The notes under the pieces are model-generated. The model did no database searches. It saw only the letters and a list, made by a program, of their open reading frames with translations, and was not told the DNA's origin. Source: Polyangium fumosum (GTDB taxonomy: Bacteria; Myxococcota_A; Polyangia; Polyangiales; Polyangiaceae). Taken from it: 64,000 nt of DNA. Positions 10,775 through 20,082 of the stretch are shown piece by piece. Every line of letters starts with the position of its first letter. The first letter of the stretch is position 1. The position numbers were made by a program, and so were the translations under genes. The stretch lies in contig NZ_SSMQ01000045.1 of assembly GCF_005144585.1 (NCBI RefSeq), forward strand, positions 42,665-106,664, written 5' to 3'.

Positions 10775-13700
10775 TAGCGATACTGCCAGAACAGATCGAG
10801 GCCGGAGCTCGGCTGCTGGTTGATTCCTCCGAAGCCGAACGATCCGCGCAGCGCCCAGTTGCGCTTGAAGCGCCAGTCGAGGTTCAGCTCCGTGCGGTTC
10901 TCCGTGCCCTGCGTCGCGCCTGTGGGGCTCTGGATGCCTTCGAGGCGGCTCGACGCGGGTGAACCCTCGTAGCTCGCCTGCGCGGTCACGGTGTCGCCGA
11001 GCTCGTAGATCACCGTCGTGCGGAGCCTGCCGGCCTCGGTCGTCCCGACGCGCGTGGACAGACCTCGGAGCGGGGCGATCTGCGACAGGATCGCGTTGAT
11101 CTGCGCCGAGGCGATCTCGCCGCCCACCACGCCCGCCGCCACGTCGGTGGCGCGCGGCGACGCCTGCGCCGTCGCCTGCGACTGCGTGTCCTTCGACTCG
11201 GGCGTGTCGCCGATGAGGATCATCGACAGGATCGCCTGCTGCGACATCGGCGGGCTCGATCGGAAGCGGAGCTTTTGCTCGGTGATCGGCTTGAGATCTC
11301 CCACGTAGTCGACGAACACGCGCGTGCCGTCGGGCGCGTCCCAGCGCGCCGTCACGTTCACGTAGGGGTTGCCTGCTTCTTCCGGCCGCAGGCGCAGCAG
11401 GCCTCGTTCGAGCTCGAACTTCTTGCCCACGATCTCGAACGAGCCGCGGCTGACCTCGACGTCGCCCGAGAGCTGCGTCTCGTCCGTGAGCGAGATGCGC
11501 GGCGGCGTGCTGCCGCCCGTGAGGTCGACATCCGCGCCCATCCCCACGATCGTGATGTCGCCGAGTTCGAACGTGATCAGATACGCGAGCGCGTCCTTCG
11601 CGCGCTCCTCCTTCGGCGGGCCGAGCGCGTGCGAGACCACGACGTCGGGATTGGGATCGAGCGACTGCACGCCGCGCGTGCTCGACGCAGGCAGGGCGAG
11701 ATGAAGATCGGGCACGCTCACGATGAGCGACACCTCGCGCTCCTTCTTCTCCGCCGCGAGCACGATCCTCCCGTGCGCGTGCCCGAGCGGCACACCCTCG
11801 AACGTCACGGGCAGCTCCTCGTCGCGATCGATCGTGAGCTCGCCGTTCGCCTTATGGAAGGCGAGGCCCTTCATCTGCACGACCGCGAACCCTTCCACCG
11901 CGCCGCTGATGCCCTCGGCGCGGAGGTCGTCGAAGCGCAGCTCGCCCTTGTCCGTCGTGCGGATCGAGACGTGCGTGTTCTTGAACTCCTGGCCGATCTG
12001 CGGGACGTGGAAGACGCCGTTGTGTACCTCCATGTTCGCCTCGATGCGCCCGTCGTCCTCGCCGAAGCGATGCAGGCCGACGCGCAGATCCCCGTTGAGC
12101 GATCCGTCGAGCCGCGAGAGCGTCCCGGAGACGAGCGGCGTGAGGCTCGCGAGGCGGAATTGGTTCGCCTTGAGGAGCAAGTCCGCGGGCCGCGTCGCGT
12201 CGATCTGCGGGACGATGCCTTGCCAGTTTACGCCCGCGTACCCCGTGGCGTCGATGCGCCCGCCGCCACGACCGACGAGCTCGAGCTGCGCCACGCCGCG
12301 CGCGGGGTTCCCTGCGCCGCCGGGGTTTCCGATCGAGAGCTCCAGGGTGGCGCGATCGAAGGCCGACTGGCTGCCGAGCTCCAGGCCCGACACCTCGAGC
12401 CGCACCGCGGCTTGGGGTTCGGTGCCGCGCTGCTCGAAGCGGAGGACGCCGCTCACGCGGCCCGCGACGTCTCGATCCGCGAAGAACGGGATGAGCTCGA
12501 GCGGCAGATCCCGGAGCGTCGCGCGTGCGTCGCCGCGCGGCGGGATGTCGCGGCCCGCGCGCAATGCGGCGAGGTCGACGTCGGCGTTCGCCTCGACCAT
12601 GGCGAGCTCGCGCGCGTCCTTGCGCACGGCCGCGCGCAGGGTCGCCTTGCTCGCGTCGTAGGTCGCGGTCGCGTCCACGTCGACGGGGAATGCCCACGGG
12701 CTCGGGCCGAGCGTCCGTGTGTCGTGCGCGAGGCCGAACCCACGCGCGTTCACGCGGATCGCCGGCCGCTCCAAGGTCCCGCTCGCCGACGCGGAGAGCG
12801 CGATCGCGCCGCGGATCGGCGGGAGCGCCTCGCGCAGGACCGTGGGCAAGCTCTGGAACGAGCGCACCGTTCGCCGCGGGATCGTGAGCTCGGCCGTCCC
12901 GCGCGACGCGAGCAGCGAGGCGCGCCGCTTCTTCGGATCGTCGACGAGCGTCGGGAGATCGAGATCCACGTGGGTCGCGAGCTCCACCATCGTCGACGTG
13001 TCGAGCAGCGAGAGCGTCACGTCCGTCGCGCCCGTCGCGCCATTCACCGATCCGGAGAGCGCGACGTCCATCGCGCGCGACTCCCAGGCGGGTTTGTCCT
13101 CGCCGAACCCCACGGGCCCCGCGACCACGAGGTCACGCGTGCGCACGTCGAGGTCGCGCACCGACACGAACCGCTGCCCCGCAGGCCGCTCGATCGTGAA
13201 GCCCGTACCGAGGCGGCCCGAGACCTCGCTGAGGACGAGCGCGACCGGCAGGCGCCGCGCGATGCACCGCAGATCCCAGTCGGGCGCGTCCACGCGCGCC
13301 GCGCCCGTGAGATGCGCCCACGTCGACGGCTCCAGGAGCGACCCGCGCAAGTTCCCCTCGGCGCCAGAGATCCGCACCTCGGCGATCGAACCGTTGCACG
13401 CGTCCTCCGCGTCGCTCTTGTCGCGATCGACGAGGCGGAACGTGCCATCCATCGCCGCGTGCGAGCCGTCGAACGTCGCCACGAGCGAGCCGCTCGCGCC
13501 CGTGATCGGCAAGCCCCCTGCGGAGAACGTCCCCTCCTCGATCTGCAGGTGCACATGCCCCTTGCGCCCGTCCCTCGTGCGCGCGAGCGCGACGTCCACG
13601 TCCGCGAGGCCCCGCAAGTTGCGATCGAGATCCAGCAGCCGACCGAGCCGCCCGAGGTCCACGCCTTCGCCCTTGAGCTTGCCCGTGAACTCGGGCCCGT

Positions 13701-15675
13701 CCACCGCGAGTGACCCTTGGAGGGAGCCCACGCCCGGACCCTCGGCCGAGATCCCCTCGATCGCGAGCGCCCCACCGCGCATCGCGATGCGCTTTGCTTT
13801 GCCCTCGATCCGCTCGCCCTCGCGCGAGAGCCGCACCGCCACCTCGCGTGCGCTCTTCTCTTTCGTCTCGATGCGCGCCGACGCTTCGAGCTCGCCCACG
13901 TCGCCGCCTTCGAGCCGCGCCTCCACCCTCGGCGCCACGACCGGCCCGCTCACGCGCGCCGTCACCTTGTCCGCGCTGCGCCCGCCCGCGATGAGGCCTT
14001 CGCCTTCGAGCGCGGCCTCGACGTCGAGTTTTTCGAAGGGCCCGCGGATGCGCCCTTCCACGCGGCCTCGTTCGAGCGACACGCCGCCCTTCGCGTGCAG
14101 AGCGCGCACCGAGCCGAAGGCACGCGCGTCGATCTTCCCCGCGCTGATCGTCCCCTGCACCTGCACACGCGCGCTGCCCGTGGCCGGGCCCGCGAGCCGC
14201 GGCGCCGCTTCGAGCGACGCGACGGACGTCTCCGCCTCGAACCGCACGGCGCCGCCCGGGCGCACGATGAACGAGCCGGACGTGGGCGCGCCCTGCTCGT
14301 ACAACGTCACGCGGCCTTCGAGCTCGCCGTGATCGTAGACCAGGTGCACGTCGGCCGCCGGCACCGCCTGCTGCTGCACGACCGTCGGCTCGGTCCTCGC
14401 ATCGGCCACGAGCCGCAGCGCGGGGTTCGTGTCGAGCTTGAGCCGCGCGCTCATGTCCACGTTCGTTTCGGGCAAACCCTCCACGAACATGCGCGGATCG
14501 ACGTCGTCCGCGGTCACGTCGAGCGCGAGCCGCGCCCCATTCGCCACGTCGAGCTTGCCCCGCAGCGCGATCGAGCCCGGCGAACGCTCCGCGGGCATCA
14601 CATCGAGCCGCCCCTCGACCTCGAACGAGGGCGCATCCCCTTCGAGCGTGACCTTCGCGGAGACCCGCTCGCGCAGGGGCAAATCCGGCACGAGCAGCCT
14701 GAGATCCGCGGGCTCGGCGCGCGGAAGCTCGACCGCCGCGGTGACGTGCGCGCCTTCGAGCGCCGCGCGCGCTTGCACCTCGAGCGGCCCCGCGCGCCCC
14801 GCGAAGCTGCTCCACATCCGCACGACGCTGGCCGGGCTCGTCGGGTCGGGCGCTCCGCTCGTCGTCGTCGCCTCGGGCGGCGTGTCGATGTGCAGGTGGT
14901 AATCGAACGTGCCCGCGAGCGGCACCGGCGCGATCGAGCGCTCCCGGATGCCCGTGTGCTCCACGTCCACGGCGACCCCACGCGGGCTCACGTGCACCGA
15001 CGCGAACAGGCGCGTGATGTCGGCGTCGACCGCGCGCGGCGGCGCCACCTGCCCGTGCACGTGCGCGTGGCCGATCTCGATACGCTCGAGAACCACCGTC
15101 GTCGGCCGCTCGGCCGCCCGCTCCACCTCGCCCGGCTTCTTCGGCTTCTTTGGCTTCGTCGGCGTCGGCCGCAGCGTGAACGCCGTCTGGACCCCGAAGT
15201 TCTGATCGGGCCCGCGCTCGAGCAGCACCTCGGCCTCCTCGATCCGGATGTGCTGGAAGACGAGCGAGCGTTCGCCCGTGCCGAAGAGCGACGCGCGGGC
15301 AAACCGTACGAGGTCGAAGCGCCCCTGGATCCCAGTTGCCCGGATGATCTCGGTGCCGCGCGCATCGCGCGTGACGGCCGATCGGATCGACACCTCGTCG
15401 AGCGCGAGGTGATCGATCTCCGAGACGACGATCGTCCCTTCGAAGAGCGAGCCGAGCGCCTGGTTCGCGACGTCCCGCGCGAGGCGGCGGAACGGGCCGA
15501 CGTCGAGGTGGAGGCCGACGGCGAGGACGGCGGACCCGGTGAACACCGCGCAGAGCCCGAGCGTGGCCGCGCCCGTGGCGAGCGCGCGGCGCACCCGTCC
15601 CGGTCGTCGCGGTGGCGCGGCTTTCGGGGGGGAATCGTGATCGGCCGGCGCGCTCGGAGCCACGGCCGTCAGCAT
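10771..15675 (-). CDS. tamB: TamB/YhdP-type translocation and assembly protein
   Basis: Inner-membrane-anchored periplasmic protein of 1634 residues that would form a long hydrophobic beta-groove bridging the envelope, as known for TamB-family proteins in lipid transport and outer-membrane assembly. A single N-terminal helix (LATGAATLGLCAVFTG) is followed by very long beta-rich repeats. The last 400 residues have DUF490/TamB features (GRIDATGYAG, LTGGSTPPRISLTDE, PYVNVTARWDAPDGTRVFVDY) and end in the aromatic FWQYRY. No TamA/Omp85 gene is adjacent, which is common in delta-proteobacterial relatives. Length exceeds E. coli TamB (about 1260). Confidence 0.88.
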   Translation of the reverse strand: MLTAVAPSAPADHDSPPKAAPPRRPGRVRRALATGAATLGLCAVFTGSAVLAVGLHLDVGPFRRLARDVANQALGSLFEGTIVVSEIDHLALDEVSIRSAVTRDARGTEIIRATGIQGRFDLVRFARASLFGTGERSLVFQHIRIEEAEVLLERGPDQNFGVQTAFTLRPTPTKPKKPKKPGEVERAAERPTTVVLERIEIGHAHVHGQVAPPRAVDADITRLFASVHVSPRGVAVDVEHTGIRERSIAPVPLAGTFDYHLHIDTPPEATTTSGAPDPTSPASVVRMWSSFAGRAGPLEVQARAALEGAHVTAAVELPRAEPADLRLLVPDLPLRERVSAKVTLEGDAPSFEVEGRLDVMPAERSPGSIALRGKLDVANGARLALDVTADDVDPRMFVEGLPETNVDMSARLKLDTNPALRLVADARTEPTVVQQQAVPAADVHLVYDHGELEGRVTLYEQGAPTSGSFIVRPGGAVRFEAETSVASLEAAPRLAGPATGSARVQVQGTISAGKIDARAFGSVRALHAKGGVSLERGRVEGRIRGPFEKLDVEAALEGEGLIAGGRSADKVTARVSGPVVAPRVEARLEGGDVGELEASARIETKEKSAREVAVRLSREGERIEGKAKRIAMRGGALAIEGISAEGPGVGSLQGSLAVDGPEFTGKLKGEGVDLGRLGRLLDLDRNLRGLADVDVALARTRDGRKGHVHLQIEEGTFSAGGLPITGASGSLVATFDGSHAAMDGTFRLVDRDKSDAEDACNGSIAEVRISGAEGNLRGSLLEPSTWAHLTGAARVDAPDWDLRCIARRLPVALVLSEVSGRLGTGFTIERPAGQRFVSVRDLDVRTRDLVVAGPVGFGEDKPAWESRAMDVALSGSVNGATGATDVTLSLLDTSTMVELATHVDLDLPTLVDDPKKRRASLLASRGTAELTIPRRTVRSFQSLPTVLREALPPIRGAIALSASASGTLERPAIRVNARGFGLAHDTRTLGPSPWAFPVDVDATATYDASKATLRAAVRKDARELAMVEANADVDLAALRAGRDIPPRGDARATLRDLPLELIPFFADRDVAGRVSGVLRFEQRGTEPQAAVRLEVSGLELGSQSAFDRATLELSIGNPGGAGNPARGVAQLELVGRGGGRIDATGYAGVNWQGIVPQIDATRPADLLLKANQFRLASLTPLVSGTLSRLDGSLNGDLRVGLHRFGEDDGRIEANMEVHNGVFHVPQIGQEFKNTHVSIRTTDKGELRFDDLRAEGISGAVEGFAVVQMKGLAFHKANGELTIDRDEELPVTFEGVPLGHAHGRIVLAAEKKEREVSLIVSVPDLHLALPASSTRGVQSLDPNPDVVVSHALGPPKEERAKDALAYLITFELGDITIVGMGADVDLTGGSTPPRISLTDETQLSGDVEVSRGSFEIVGKKFELERGLLRLRPEEAGNPYVNVTARWDAPDGTRVFVDYVGDLKPITEQKLRFRSSPPMSQQAILSMILIGDTPESKDTQSQATAQASPRATDVAAGVVGGEIASAQINAILSQIAPLRGLSTRVGTTEAGRLRTTVIYELGDTVTAQASYEGSPASSRLEGIQSPTGATQGTENRTELNLDWRFKRNWALRGSFGFGGINQQPSSGLDLFWQYRY

Positions 15676-15777
15676 AACGAATCGCGGCTGGGATTCACGG
15701 CCCGGGCGCCCCGCAGTTTCATGCTTTCGCGGAGGGGTGGAAGTTGCCGGAGAATCTCGATCCGCCCGCGACGGCGC

Positions 15778-16917
15778 TCATTGGCAGAGGCTCGGCAGCG
15801 CCTCGGCCTCGGCGAGCAGCTCCGTGTAACTCTCGATCCGGCGACCGCCGTGCACCGTATCGTCGAACTCGATGAACACGCGCCGCTCGTCGGGCTGCAC
15901 CATCGCGTTGAAATAGGCCGCGGCGTCGGTGTCCGTATTGCCGAAGGCGTAGGTGGGGATCATTCCTTTTTGCGCGAGCATCGTGAGCTCGCCGGTCTTG
16001 TACGTGGACGCCTCGCTCCCGAGCGCGCCCGACTTCGTCAGCGTCGTGTGCACGATCCCGTGCGGAAAACCGTTTTGATCGAGGAACGCCCGCGTCCGCG
16101 CCCCCAGCCATTCGGGCCGGGCGGTCATGTAAAACGGGTGATAGCCCTTCGAAACGAGCACGTCGAAGAGCTTCGCCGCGTCCTTTCGCACCTCCGGCAG
16201 CGCCCCCTGGGCGAGCGCGACGAACTCCTCCGTCTCGTAGGTCGTCAGCGTCCCGTCGATGTCGCTCACGAAGACCGGCGTCCCTTTCGGAACGACCTCG
16301 AGGAAGAGGTCCGTCGTCGAGAGGTCGCCCTTGACAACGAGATGAGCCCTGTGTCTGCCGAGCCCGAGGGCCTTCTCCTTCGGGATCTCGAAGTAGACGC
16401 GCCCTCCCGTGTCCTCCACGCCCTCGACCGTCGCGTGCTCGCCGTCCTCGGTCGTCGTCGCGGTCCCGAGGTGCTCCCACGCGCCTGCGCAGTCGCGCTG
16501 CACGTAGACGTCGACGTACTCGCCCTTGATGTCGTCGTCGAAGGTCCCGTACGAGAACTTCGCCAGGATCCACTGCGGATCGCCGGGGTTCAGGAAGAGA
16601 TCCCGCCCGCGGTGGTTCGGCGCGCCGAAGGGCGGGATCACCGCGTTCCAGTCGACGGCCTCTCCCGGCGGCGGGGGAGGCGCGTCGCAGGCCGGGATCG
16701 GCGCGCACCACGCCCCCGGTACGCCGCCCGATCCGCCGCCCCCCGTCGCGTCGCCGCCCGCGCCCCCGTCGCCGCCCGATCCGCCCGCGCCCCCGGAAGC
16801 GCCCGCGCCCGTCGTGGCGCCGCTCGGCACGACATCGACGCCGCCCCCGGTGCCACATGCGGCCATGCCCACGATCCCCGCCAAGAAGAAAGCGAACGCT
16901 CCACGCATGCCCTCCAT
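15778..16917 (-). CDS. Lipoprotein with lipin/LNS2-type HAD phosphatase domain
   Basis: 379 residues. An N-terminal signal ends in a lipobox (GMAAC), followed by a Gly/Ala/Ser stalk of about 45 residues. The C-terminal half holds a HAD fold of the LNS2/lipin type: VFVSDIDGTLTTYE (DxDGT nucleophile motif), FYMTARPEW (motif II) and an AFGNTDTDAAAY acidic motif. Relatives dephosphorylate phosphatidate; an exported lipid-anchored version suggests action on envelope lipids, which is inference. The start could also be the ATG at 16908, which directly follows GGAGGG. Confidence 0.8.
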   Translation of the reverse strand: MEGMRGAFAFFLAGIVGMAACGTGGGVDVVPSGATTGAGASGGAGGSGGDGGAGGDATGGGGSGGVPGAWCAPIPACDAPPPPPGEAVDWNAVIPPFGAPNHRGRDLFLNPGDPQWILAKFSYGTFDDDIKGEYVDVYVQRDCAGAWEHLGTATTTEDGEHATVEGVEDTGGRVYFEIPKEKALGLGRHRAHLVVKGDLSTTDLFLEVVPKGTPVFVSDIDGTLTTYETEEFVALAQGALPEVRKDAAKLFDVLVSKGYHPFYMTARPEWLGARTRAFLDQNGFPHGIVHTTLTKSGALGSEASTYKTGELTMLAQKGMIPTYAFGNTDTDAAAYFNAMVQPDERRVFIEFDDTVHGGRRIESYTELLAEAEALPSLCQ

Positions 16918-17039
16918 TGTGGACCCAATCGATCCGCAGAAAAAGAGCCTCGACGCGCTGCATCCTTCGCCGTCACGAACCTCCCGTTCGCGCCCCTTGC
17001 GCGGAAGAGCGCACCTCTGCGAAGGTTCTACCCCCTCGT

Positions 17040-17699
17040 ATGCCCAAGCCTGATCCCCGCGTCCTCGCCCGCACCGCTGGCAACTACCTGAAAGAGCACC
17101 CCGAGGAGATCGTCCGCGCCTTGCGCAGCGCCCTCGGCCTGCGCGCCTCCATCCCCATGGATGCCCTGCGTTACCTCGCGCGCGAGTTCGTCCCGGACAA
17201 CAAGAAAGCCCCGAAAGACATCGTCATCGAGGCCGCGCCGCCCGGCGTGCGGATCGCCGCGACCGTCGATGCCATGGGCACGCCGCTGCGCGCCTCGCTC
17301 ATCCTTCACATCGAGGAGATCGCCATCTCTTTGACCGAGATGCGCATCGGGGTCCGCATCGAGGGCCTCACCCTCACCGTGCTCGGCGACTCGAGCTCGC
17401 CGCTCGCCGGCCTCCTCAAATCCGGCGCGCTCGATCTCTCGAAGCCCGGCAACCTCGTCGCCTTCATGCCGAAGCGTCCGCCCATGCTGGTCGAGGCCAA
17501 GGACGATCGCCTCACGCTCGACCTCATGAAGGTGCCCAAGATCGCGGAAAACCCCAAGGTTCGTCGTTATCTCTCGATCGTCCTGCCCGTGGCCTCGGTC
17601 CGGGCGATCCGTACCAAGGACGATCACCTCGACGTGCACCTCAAGGCAAACCTCGGCGGACTCTCGCAAGCGATCGCTGCGGCGCGGCAAACGGTTTGA
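17040..17699 (+). CDS. Conserved hypothetical protein
   Basis: 219 residues; no family recognised. The start MPKPDPRVLAR is the first ATG after the divergent lipoprotein gene. The sequence is amphipathic with regular beta-strand-like alternation (GVRIAATVDAMG, LTEMRIGVRIEGLTLTVLG) and no signal or membrane helix. It lies 15 bp before the kinase gene and probably shares its transcript. Confidence 0.75.
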   Translation: MPKPDPRVLARTAGNYLKEHPEEIVRALRSALGLRASIPMDALRYLAREFVPDNKKAPKDIVIEAAPPGVRIAATVDAMGTPLRASLILHIEEIAISLTEMRIGVRIEGLTLTVLGDSSSPLAGLLKSGALDLSKPGNLVAFMPKRPPMLVEAKDDRLTLDLMKVPKIAENPKVRRYLSIVLPVASVRAIRTKDDHLDVHLKANLGGLSQAIAAARQTV

Positions 17700-17714
17700 T
17701 ACACTGACCCGCGA

Positions 17715-20018
17715 ATGCCGCCGCCTCCTGGGCAAGACCCGTCCGCGCTCTCCTTCCTTGTGCTCGCGGAGATCGCGGCCGGGGAGTCGGCGAAGGTCGA
17801 TCTCTGCCGCGTGACCCACGGCCCCGCCGAGGGTCGCCTCGTCGCCGTCAAGCGCCTCCACCCGCACCTCGCCAGTGATCCCGCGTTCGTCGCCCAGTTC
17901 CGCGACGAGATGTGGATGACCGGAGCGCTCCGGCACCCGAACGTGGTCGAGGTCGTGGGCTGGGGCAGCGACGATCAGGGGCTCTACCTCGCCGTCGAGC
18001 TCGTGCAGGGCGTCTCGCTGGCGCGGCTCATGAAGACGATCTTCGACACGGGCGAGGCGTTCACCGAGCGGATGGTCGTCTTCCTCGCACGCCAGATCTG
18101 TCGTGGCCTCGGCACCGCGCACGCCCTGCGCGCGCCGAGCGGCGAGCCGCTGTACCTCGTCCACCGCGATCTCACGCCCGGCAACGTGCTCTGTTCGTTC
18201 CAGGGAGACGTGAAGATCACCGACTTCGGCCTCGCCAAGGCGAAGCAACGGCTCACGCGCACGCTCACGGGCATGGTGAAGGGCCAGCTCGAGTACATCT
18301 CCCCCGAGCAGGCCACGGGCAACAACATCGACGCGCGCGCCGACATCTTCTCGCTCGGCGTCATGCTCTTCGAGCTCTTCGCGGCGCGCAGGCCCTGGGT
18401 CGCGCCGAACGACATGGAGCTCGCGCGCATGCTCATGACCGCGCCCCCGGCCGATCTCTTCAAGCTCCGGCCGCGGATCGATCGCGAGCTCGTCAGCATC
18501 GTGAGCAAGTGCCTCGAAAAGGATCCGAAGGCGCGCTTCCAGTCGGTCGCCGAGATCCTCGCGCGGCTCGACGAGTGGCTCAGCGCGCACGGGTACATGG
18601 AGGAAAACGAGGAGGCCCTCGGCCGCTTCGTCCGCCGGAACGCGATGCGCCAGATGGCCTGGTTCGAGCGCGTGATCGCGAGCCAGACGCCCGAAGTCAA
18701 AAAGGCAAAACCCCGCCCGCCCACGTTCACCGGCGGCTCGGTCGTGGCCCCGCTCCCGAAAGACCCGCCGAAGCGCAGCGACTCGCCTCCGCCCACCGAA
18801 CGTCCGGGCACCAAACGATCGGCCGAGGCCACAGGCCCGCTGAGCACGGACGCGCACGAGATCACCGAGGACGCGACCGCCGAAGCGAAGGTCACGCCGC
18901 GGCGGGTCGGTACGCTGCGGAACGCGCCGCGGATCGCGTCGGAGCGCGGCACGGGCGAGGGCGAGGTCGATTGGGGCGAAGAGGTCCCGACGCTCGTCAA
19001 AGGCACGCCCGAGCAGCTCGCGCTCCTGCGCCAGCAGTTCAAAGGGGGCAAACCCTTCGATCCGAAGCTCGTCGCCGCCGACGTCGCCGCCGCGCGCCCC
19101 GCGCCCCCGCCCGAGGCCCCCGACGAGAAACGCGCCCCCCAGCCGAGCTTCGCGACCGTCCTCGAGGGCAAACTCCCCCCCGGCTCCGGCCGCCGCGATG
19201 AGCCCGCCGACAGCGAGGATCTCGACGATCCGACTGCGCCCATCGGCGACATGCTGCGCAAGGTGCGCGCCGCGACGGCCGCGCGCTCCATGCCTTCGGC
19301 GCCGCCGGGTCAGATCGTCGCCCCCGATCCTTCCGTGCCCTTGCCGCCCGTCACCGCCCGGAGCGCAGGCTCGGCGCCGCCGCCGCCTCCGGTCTTCGCG
19401 GATCCGACTGGCGAGGATCGGCTGCGCAGCGAGGCCGAGCGGCTCTCGATCGAGGCCATGCGCCTCGCCGAGGAGGCGAAGGCCGCGTACGCCCGCGCCG
19501 AGCGGAAGGCCGCGCTCGCCAAGGCCACGAGCGACGCGGCCGCGATCGCCGCGGAGGCGCTCCGGATCGGGAAAGCCCAAAGCGTCACGGATGGCCTGCG
19601 CCGGCTCGAAGTCGCGCTCGCGATGGAGCGCTCGGCCCGCGCGACCGAGGGCGCCGCCGCGCAGAGCGTGAGCGCGCCGCCCCCGGGCTTCGGGGCCATG
19701 GCGCCGCCGCCGATCCCGCCGCCGGCGCCGCTCCCGGCCCTCGCGCCGAAACCGTCCCCCTCGGTGCCTCCGATCGCGGCCCCTTCCATTCCTGCGCCGC
19801 CGCCCATCCCTCCGGCGCCGCCCGTGCCAGGTCGCTCCGTCCCGCCGGGCGCGACGCGCCTGCCGGATCGGGCCTTGCCCGCGCCCGAGCTCGATGCGGA
19901 CGCGTTCACCACGCGCTTGCGGCCGCGTGTGCTCGGATTGCCGACGCCGGTGCTCATCGCGATCGGCGTCGGCGTGGTGCTCCTCGTGCTCGTCGTGATC
20001 GTGATCAGCTTCTCCTGA
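17715..20018 (+). CDS. Tail-anchored Ser/Thr protein kinase
   Basis: 767 residues. The catalytic domain is near residues 15-290 with the AVKRLH lysine, HRDLTPGNVL catalytic loop (Thr replaces the usual Lys after HRDL, frequent in myxobacterial kinases), DFGLAKAK and SPEQATG. The glycine loop is degenerate (AAGESAKVDLC). The middle is a Pro/Ala linker and an Ala/Glu-rich coiled coil (about 575-640). A single C-terminal hydrophobic helix (VLIAIGVGVVLLVLVV) would anchor the kinase facing the cytoplasm. The substrate is unknown; the TPR gene 64 bp downstream is the natural partner. Confidence 0.9.
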   Translation: MPPPPGQDPSALSFLVLAEIAAGESAKVDLCRVTHGPAEGRLVAVKRLHPHLASDPAFVAQFRDEMWMTGALRHPNVVEVVGWGSDDQGLYLAVELVQGVSLARLMKTIFDTGEAFTERMVVFLARQICRGLGTAHALRAPSGEPLYLVHRDLTPGNVLCSFQGDVKITDFGLAKAKQRLTRTLTGMVKGQLEYISPEQATGNNIDARADIFSLGVMLFELFAARRPWVAPNDMELARMLMTAPPADLFKLRPRIDRELVSIVSKCLEKDPKARFQSVAEILARLDEWLSAHGYMEENEEALGRFVRRNAMRQMAWFERVIASQTPEVKKAKPRPPTFTGGSVVAPLPKDPPKRSDSPPPTERPGTKRSAEATGPLSTDAHEITEDATAEAKVTPRRVGTLRNAPRIASERGTGEGEVDWGEEVPTLVKGTPEQLALLRQQFKGGKPFDPKLVAADVAAARPAPPPEAPDEKRAPQPSFATVLEGKLPPGSGRRDEPADSEDLDDPTAPIGDMLRKVRAATAARSMPSAPPGQIVAPDPSVPLPPVTARSAGSAPPPPPVFADPTGEDRLRSEAERLSIEAMRLAEEAKAAYARAERKAALAKATSDAAAIAAEALRIGKAQSVTDGLRRLEVALAMERSARATEGAAAQSVSAPPPGFGAMAPPPIPPPAPLPALAPKPSPSVPPIAAPSIPAPPPIPPAPPVPGRSVPPGATRLPDRALPAPELDADAFTTRLRPRVLGLPTPVLIAIGVGVVLLVLVVIVISFS

Positions 20019-20082
20019 CGCGGCGTGGCGCGAGCCTTCCGCGCTTGATCTCGGAAGCGGCCTTTCGCTACCGTGATCCGCG

